The position numbers were made by a program, and so were the translations under genes. This document shows, in pieces, positions 33,281 through 38,300 of a stretch of DNA of 38,300 nucleotides. The stretch spans positions 1 through 38,300 of the forward strand of contig CAJJAR010000047.1 in assembly GCA_905182105.1 (NCBI GenBank), given 5' to 3'. Position 1 is the stretch's first letter. Each line of letters begins with the position of its first letter. The notes under the pieces were generated by a model. That model saw only the letters and a list, made by a program, of their open reading frames with translations. It searched no databases and was not told the origin of the DNA. The DNA is from an uncultured Paracoccaceae bacterium. GTDB taxonomy: Bacteria > Pseudomonadota > Alphaproteobacteria > Rhodobacterales > Rhodobacteraceae.

Positions 33281-34688
33281 GAAGCACTATGAGGGCCCGT
33301 TTGCCGTAGTCGCGCATATCAAGAACGGAAATCGTTTGTTGTGCCTGAGTACCATGGCCGAACAACGTGGCCTAAAACGGGGCATGGGGTTGGCAGATGC
33401 GCGTTCGTTTTGTCCTGAAATTCAGACCGTCGAACATAACCTACAAGCTGATGTTGCATTCCAAAATAGCCTTGTCAGGTGGGCCAAGCGGTACTGTCCT
33501 TGGGTTGGGAAAAGTGGGATTGATGGCCTGTATCTTGATGTTGCAGGCTCTGCGCATCTGTTTGGTGGCGAGGATGCCATGCTGCATGACATGCGTGCGC
33601 GTTTGATACGATCCAAACTTACGGTGCGCATTGGTTTGGCTGATACGGTTGGCGCGGCATGGGCATTGGCACGATTTGGCGAAGGGTGTGCAGAGGGGGG
33701 GAGGACAGGCCAAGCCATTAGCGCGTTACCTGTCGCCAGCCTTCGTATCAGCGCTAAAGAGGACACGACGCTACAGCGATTGGGCGTCAAAACCATTGGG
33801 CAACTGGCTAACTTACCGCGTGCAACAATCGGGCAAAGGTTTGGACCCTCCGTCTTGATGCGGCTGGATCAGGCATTAGGAGATCAATCAGAGAGTATTT
33901 CGCCAGAGGCGAACCCACAGACCTATTCCACAAGGCTGACTTTTCCTGAACCAATTGGTTTGGCTAAGGATGTAATGGCTGGCGTAGAACGCCTATTATT
34001 GCGATTGTGTGAAAAACTGACCCAAGATATGATGGGTGTACGTGTTTTGTCCTTGATTTGTCGCCGTATCGATGGGGCAGACCAACAGGTTGAACTGCGG
34101 CTTGCAAGGGCCTTGCGTGACCAGCAAAGAATATTGCCGTTGTTTAAAAAGGGTGTGGATGGAATTGATGCAGGCTTTGGCATCGACCAGTTGCGCCTTG
34201 TGGCAACGCAGGTTGAAGTGTTGCAGGTTGAACAGGTGGCGCATAGTCAGACGCAGTATAACAGCGACGGCTTGCATGATCTGATGACGCGTTTGGGCAA
34301 CCGCATCGGGCTGGAAAATATCCAACGGTTTCTGCCAGCTGAAAGCCATATTCCCGAAAATAGCTTTATTGTTTCACCTGCGGCATGGTCGGAGTCTGTG
34401 GGATCTTGGGGGAACGTGAACCCACGCCCTATTCGTTTGTTCCCACCTGAATATGTCGCGGCGCGGGGGCACCGTCCACCAAACAGGTTCAATTGGCGCG
34501 CAATGTCATTCACCGTTGGCCGTATCATAGGGCCAGAACGCATTGCTCCTGAATGGTGGTTGGAGGATGAGAACTGGCGTCACGGTGTGCGTGATTACTG
34601 GAAGGTTGAAACCCTTGAAGGACATCGCTTGTGGATGTTTCATACTCCGCAAAATCCAAATTGGTTTGTGCAGGGGGTATTTGCATGA
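33219..34688 (+). CDS. imuB: ImuB, catalytically inactive Y-family polymerase homologue
   Basis: A 489-residue DinB-like protein that links DnaE2 to the replication clamp in the imu mutasome. The N-terminus reads MKRRVVSLWFPSMSSELIL, where active Y-family polymerases have catalytic Asp residues; the second acidic motif is also altered (GKSGIDGLYLDVAGSAHLFG, without the SxDE glutamate). Loss of these residues is the hallmark of ImuB. A helix-hairpin-like segment TLQRLGVKTIGQLANLPRAT follows. AAGGTGGG precedes the ATG. The stop overlaps the dnaE2 start as ATGA. I did not find a clear QxxLF-type clamp motif. Confidence 0.93.
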   Translation: MKRRVVSLWFPSMSSELILRKKHYEGPFAVVAHIKNGNRLLCLSTMAEQRGLKRGMGLADARSFCPEIQTVEHNLQADVAFQNSLVRWAKRYCPWVGKSGIDGLYLDVAGSAHLFGGEDAMLHDMRARLIRSKLTVRIGLADTVGAAWALARFGEGCAEGGRTGQAISALPVASLRISAKEDTTLQRLGVKTIGQLANLPRATIGQRFGPSVLMRLDQALGDQSESISPEANPQTYSTRLTFPEPIGLAKDVMAGVERLLLRLCEKLTQDMMGVRVLSLICRRIDGADQQVELRLARALRDQQRILPLFKKGVDGIDAGFGIDQLRLVATQVEVLQVEQVAHSQTQYNSDGLHDLMTRLGNRIGLENIQRFLPAESHIPENSFIVSPAAWSESVGSWGNVNPRPIRLFPPEYVAARGHRPPNRFNWRAMSFTVGRIIGPERIAPEWWLEDENWRHGVRDYWKVETLEGHRLWMFHTPQNPNWFVQGVFA

Positions 34689-37600
34689 GCTATGGTGAAC
34701 TCTGTACCACCAGCAATTTCACCTTTCTCAAGGGGGCGTCTCATCCCGAAGAGTTGGTTACACGTGCAGTAGAGCTGGGCTTGTCGGCTATCGCAATCAC
34801 GGACCAGAACTCACTTGCAGGTGTGGTGCGGGCCTATGCAGCACTGCAAGAGATCAAACGGTCGATCACAGAAGATATCTCGATTAGGTCAAACCAGCAG
34901 ATTGATCACAGCAGTCGGCAAGTCTCACAAGGCACATCTATCAGCCGCCCTGAATTGAACAAACCACTTCCAAAGTTGATTGTCGGCACACGGTTGGTGT
35001 TGGAAGACAGCGCAGTGCATTGGGTGGCTCTTCCCAAAGATCGCAAGGGTTATGAGGCATTGTGTCGGTTATTAACTCTTGGCAAACGTCGCGCACCAAA
35101 AGGGGAATGCCACTTGTCGTCCCGTGACTTACTTGAGGGATGTTCGGGCATGACGTTAATTGCGGTTCCACAAGAAGATTACATAGATGCCGCTGACTTC
35201 ATAGCTGCGATGGCAAGGACCTATCCATCAAACGTCTTTCTTGGATGTGCGCCCCGTTACGATGGGAGTGACCAAGCCAGCTTTGATCGCTGCATGGAGC
35301 TATCTCATGCCACGTCTGCCCCCATGGTCGCCATCGGCGATGTGTTGATGCATCACGGATCACGTCGTCAGTTGGCGGATGTGCTGACCTGCTTGCGTGA
35401 AAGGTGCACCATTGATGACATAGGAAAACGCGCACTTCCGAACGCAGAACGTCGATTAAAAGGCGAGCAGGATATGGCGCGATTGTTCCTCAATCACCCA
35501 GCTGCGATCAGACGGACACAAGATATCGTTACCAAATGTAGCTTTTGCCTTTCAGAACTTTCGTATGAATACCCAACAGAAGCCGCAAATGGAGAAAGTG
35601 CACAAGACAGATTGGTTCGCCTCACGCATCTTGGCCTGAAAAGACGCTATCCTAATGGCACCTCTGAGCGGGTTCAGGGTTTGGTACGTAAAGAATTGAA
35701 ATTGGTGAATACACTTGGGTTCGCCTCATACTTCCTGACAGTGTATGACATCGTTGTCTTTGCACGATCTAAAGGCATTCTATGCCAGGGGCGTGGATCG
35801 GCAGCAAACTCAATTATTTGCTATGCATTGGGCGTGACAGATGTTGGGCCTGAAACCATCACAATGGTATTTGAACGTTTCATGTCGGAACACCGCGGTG
35901 AGCCACCTGACATTGACATCGATTTTGAACATGAACGCCGCGAGGAGGTAATCCAGCACATTTACGAAAAGTATGGCCGACACAGGGCTGGCCTATGTGC
36001 CACAGTTATTCATTTCCGAACACGTGCTGCCATTCGTGAAGTGGGTAAGGTCATGGGGCTATCACAAGATGTGTTGTCTGGTCTTACTGGGCAAATCTGG
36101 GGGATGTCTGGCAATGTTGTTGATGAAAAACGGATACGCGAACTAGGTCTTAATCCAAGCGATCGCAGGCTTGGACAAACTCTGCGTTTAATTGGCGAAG
36201 TGATTGGTTTTCCACGCCATCTGTCCCAACATGTTGGTGGCTTTGTCATTACTCAAGGGCGGCTTGATGAGCTCTGTCCGATCGAAAATGCCGCGATGGA
36301 AGATCGCACTGTGATCGAGTGGAACAAGGATGACATTGATACTTTGGGCATTCTCAAGGTTGATATTCTGTCGCTTGGAATGCTGACCTGTATCCGCAAA
36401 TGCTTTGACCTTATCACAACCCACGATGGCCCTGAACTTTCTATTGCAACAGTTCCGCAAGAAGATACGAAGACATACGATATGCTTTGTGTGGCCGATA
36501 CTGTGGGTGTGTTTCAGGTGGAAAGCCGTGCGCAAATGAACTTTCTGCCACGGATGTTACCTCGTACATTTTACGATCTGGTGATCGAAGTTGCGATTGT
36601 GCGCCCAGGACCCATTCAGGGCGGAATGGTCCATCCCTACATCAATCGACGACAGGGCAAGGAAGCGATTAGCTTTCCGTCAGTTGAGTTGGAAGCCGTA
36701 TTGGGCAAAACATACGGTGTGCCGTTGTTCCAGGAACAGGCAATGCAAATCGCGGTTGTGGCCGCAGGGTTCACCCCCGAAGAAGCTGACCACCTGCGGC
36801 GATCCTTGGCGACATTTCGAAAAATGGGGACGATTGGCACGTTCAGAGATCGCTTTATCAACGGTATGCTCGAGCGCGGTTATGATACCGGTTTTGCAGA
36901 CCGTTGTTTCACCCAAATTGAGGGTTTTGGTGAATATGGTTTTCCTGAAAGCCATGCTGCAGCCTTTGCAATGCTGGCTTATGTGTCGGCATGGTTGAAG
37001 TGTCACCACCCTGCTGCATTCGCTTGTGCATTGCTGAATTCCCAGCCGATGGGGTTCTATGCACCGGCCCAAATTGTACGCGATGCCCGCGAACACAGTA
37101 TCGAAGTGCGCCCCATCTGCGTTAACAATTCGAATTGGGATAACCATTTGGAGAAACGAACAGATGGTGCTTTGGCCCTACGAATGGGACTTCGGCAGAT
37201 AAAAGGTATGAGAAAAGAGGATGCCGATTGGATAGTGAACGCCCGTGGGAATGGGTATCATGACATTCCCAGCCTGTGGCACCGTGCCGGTGTTACATCT
37301 GGTGCATTGGAACGCTTGGCCGAAGCGGATGCATTCACGGGAATAGGCTTGGCACGTCGGGATGCGCTGTGGCAGGTCAAAGCTATCAGGGCTGATACGC
37401 CTTTACCGTTGTTTAATGATCCCATTGACGGTGAAGCTATTAACGAACCAACTGTCACGCTGCCAGTTATGAACTTGGGGGAGGCCGTGGTGGAAGACTA
37501 TGTTGCTATGCGCCTGTCGCTTCGCGCGCATCCTGTTGAGTTGATACGTCCGTCATTCTCCAACATCACTCCCCACGCAGAACTGCCAAATGTCCCACTT

Positions 37601-37999
37601 GGGCGTGTCACAGTGTGTGGATTAGTGATTACTCGCCAACGTCCTGGCACGGCCTCTGGCGTTGTATTCCTGACGCTTGAGGATGAAACTGGTGTCAGTA
37701 ATGTTGTGGTCTGGGCAAAAGTCTACGAACATTTTCGCGCTATCGTGATGGGGGCCCGGTTGTTGAAGGTGTCTGGGTATCTTCAACGGGAGGGTATCGT
37801 TGTTCATCTGATTGCACAGGATATTCAGGACATGTCTTACAAGCTGTCTGAACTTGGTCACCCAATGGATAACAGCGTTGGCGAGACATTGCCTCAAGCT
37901 GATGATGCCCCTCGTGCTAGGGCGTCTACTTCTGCTGGTCGTGCATTTCATCCACGGGATCAGGCTAACAAATTATTTCCAAGTAGAGATTTTCATTAA
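34685..37999 (+). CDS. dnaE2: Error-prone DNA polymerase III alpha subunit, DnaE2 (ImuC)
   Basis: C-family polymerase for translesion synthesis, 1104 residues. The N-terminus MSYGELCTTSNFTFLKGASH is the PHP-domain opening of DnaE2; the usual metal-site position reads ITDQNSLAGVV, with Q rather than H. GRGSAANS (369-376) and PPDIDIDF (407-414) mark the polymerase active site with catalytic Asp residues. The C-terminal OB fold is seen in VTVCGLVITRQRPGTASGVV, and the protein ends SRDFH, a typical DnaE2 C-terminus. The start at 34685 overlaps the imuB stop by four bases; an in-frame ATG at 34631 lies inside imuB and is rejected. A polar insertion (about 58-95) is seen in the PHP domain. Confidence 0.96.
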   Translation: MSYGELCTTSNFTFLKGASHPEELVTRAVELGLSAIAITDQNSLAGVVRAYAALQEIKRSITEDISIRSNQQIDHSSRQVSQGTSISRPELNKPLPKLIVGTRLVLEDSAVHWVALPKDRKGYEALCRLLTLGKRRAPKGECHLSSRDLLEGCSGMTLIAVPQEDYIDAADFIAAMARTYPSNVFLGCAPRYDGSDQASFDRCMELSHATSAPMVAIGDVLMHHGSRRQLADVLTCLRERCTIDDIGKRALPNAERRLKGEQDMARLFLNHPAAIRRTQDIVTKCSFCLSELSYEYPTEAANGESAQDRLVRLTHLGLKRRYPNGTSERVQGLVRKELKLVNTLGFASYFLTVYDIVVFARSKGILCQGRGSAANSIICYALGVTDVGPETITMVFERFMSEHRGEPPDIDIDFEHERREEVIQHIYEKYGRHRAGLCATVIHFRTRAAIREVGKVMGLSQDVLSGLTGQIWGMSGNVVDEKRIRELGLNPSDRRLGQTLRLIGEVIGFPRHLSQHVGGFVITQGRLDELCPIENAAMEDRTVIEWNKDDIDTLGILKVDILSLGMLTCIRKCFDLITTHDGPELSIATVPQEDTKTYDMLCVADTVGVFQVESRAQMNFLPRMLPRTFYDLVIEVAIVRPGPIQGGMVHPYINRRQGKEAISFPSVELEAVLGKTYGVPLFQEQAMQIAVVAAGFTPEEADHLRRSLATFRKMGTIGTFRDRFINGMLERGYDTGFADRCFTQIEGFGEYGFPESHAAAFAMLAYVSAWLKCHHPAAFACALLNSQPMGFYAPAQIVRDAREHSIEVRPICVNNSNWDNHLEKRTDGALALRMGLRQIKGMRKEDADWIVNARGNGYHDIPSLWHRAGVTSGALERLAEADAFTGIGLARRDALWQVKAIRADTPLPLFNDPIDGEAINEPTVTLPVMNLGEAVVEDYVAMRLSLRAHPVELIRPSFSNITPHAELPNVPLGRVTVCGLVITRQRPGTASGVVFLTLEDETGVSNVVVWAKVYEHFRAIVMGARLLKVSGYLQREGIVVHLIAQDIQDMSYKLSELGHPMDNSVGETLPQADDAPRARASTSAGRAFHPRDQANKLFPSRDFH

Positions 38000-38120
38000 G
38001 CGTAGACGAGAAAAGCTACTTGATAGTCTTTGCCCTATGGCGACTGTGCATACTTATGATCATTTTGCCAGAGGCAACAAACAGCTGTATTTACTGAAAA
38101 TCAAATGGTTGAAATTGAAA

Positions 38121-38137
38121 ACTCCTGAGCAAGGAGT
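38121..38137 (-). terminator. Short hairpin, probable terminator of tRNA-Tyr
   Basis: A perfect 6-bp stem ACTCCT/AGGAGT with a five-base loop. On the minus strand it is followed by TTTTCAATTTC, and it lies about 38 bp downstream of the tRNA. The T tract is short, so the call is tentative. Confidence 0.5.
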
Positions 38138-38174
38138 ATCAGGTACAAAACAATGAAACATTGGAGAAGTATTA

Positions 38175-38258
38175 TGGTGGGCGACCCTGGAATCGAACCA
38201 GGCGTGCGTCTCCGCGAGGGAGTTACAGTCCCCTGCCACACCTTGCGGCCTGTCGCCC
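38175..38258 (-). tRNA. tRNA-Tyr (anticodon GUA)
   Basis: An 84-base class II tRNA on the minus strand with encoded CCA. The acceptor GGGCGAC pairs with GTCGCCC, the anticodon loop is CTGTAAC with anticodon GTA, the variable arm is long, and the T arm CCTGG-TTCGATT-CCAGG is perfect. It converges with dnaE2, which ends 175 bp away. Confidence 0.97.
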
Positions 38259-38300
38259 ACTGTCATGCGCATTGCGTCTGACGTGGTGGGTGATTACTAG

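Noticed and set aside
34631..34684. Upstream start for dnaE2 inside imuB
   Set aside because: The family N-terminus begins at MSYGEL (34685), which overlaps the imuB stop in the usual ATGA arrangement; the upstream residues are not part of the family.

Overview
The window looks like a chromosomal segment of a marine alphaproteobacterium, most likely a Rhodobacteraceae (Roseobacter-group) member. The grounds are the moderate G+C, a gcvT-gcvH-gcvP operon behind a tandem glycine riboswitch, a glnB-glnA pair, an imuA-imuB-dnaE2 mutagenesis cassette with an alphaproteobacterial-type LexA box (GAAC-N7-GAAC), a rhizobial-type aglEFGAK alpha-glucoside operon, and a Hint-domain protein of a kind common in this family. 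The assignment is from recognised protein families only; no database search was possible.

Layout. (1) 28-4640, minus strand: tandem glycine riboswitch and gcvT-gcvH-gcvP, the glycine cleavage system. (2) About 4640-12350: a patchy, accessory-looking stretch. It holds a 5'-truncated, frameshifted acetylornithine-deacetylase (argE) remnant, then a selenium module (selD fused to an FAD oxidoreductase, converging on and overlapping mnmH/selU), a DMT/EamA permease, and the C-terminal remnant of an FMN-dependent NADH-azoreductase gene. Three same-orientation copies of a dispersed repeat lie between these blocks: A at 6085-6210, B at 10103-10382, C at 11974-12254. Copies A and B bracket the selenium module; B and C bracket the permease and the azoR remnant. 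(3) 12355-19095, minus strand: a complete branched-chain-type ABC importer (livHMGF, with the binding protein last) that also contains an acyl-CoA synthetase. (4) 19261-20509: a possible small Cys-rich ORF on minus, then on plus a GYD-domain protein and a small membrane protein. (5) 20756-28621, minus strand: alpha-glucoside importer aglE-aglF-aglG, alpha-glucosidase aglA, ATPase aglK and a GH1 beta-glucosidase, with a perfect 13-bp stem-loop directly after aglE. (6) 29664-31518, minus: glnB-glnA with terminator. (7) 31715-32272: a Hint-domain gene broken by one in-frame TAG. (8) 32447-38258: tRNA-Leu(UAG), the SOS-controlled imuA-imuB-dnaE2 operon and tRNA-Tyr(GUA).

How the genes work together. 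The gcv operon degrades glycine to CO2, NH3 and a one-carbon unit and should be switched on by glycine. SelD makes selenophosphate from selenide; MnmH uses it to convert 2-thiouridine to 2-selenouridine in tRNA wobble positions, so the pair is a self-contained tRNA-selenation module with no selenocysteine genes in view. The liv-type transporter plus acyl-CoA ligase suggests import and CoA activation of an organic acid or amino-acid-like substrate. The agl operon imports and hydrolyses glucosides of both anomers. PII and glutamine synthetase handle ammonium assimilation. ImuA, ImuB and DnaE2 form the damage-inducible translesion polymerase.

I did not find CRISPR arrays, prophage genes or an intact transposase. 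The least explained parts are the three-copy repeat, the GGACA/TGTCC inverted repeats upstream of selD, and the small ORFs at 19261-19422 and 28929-29249.
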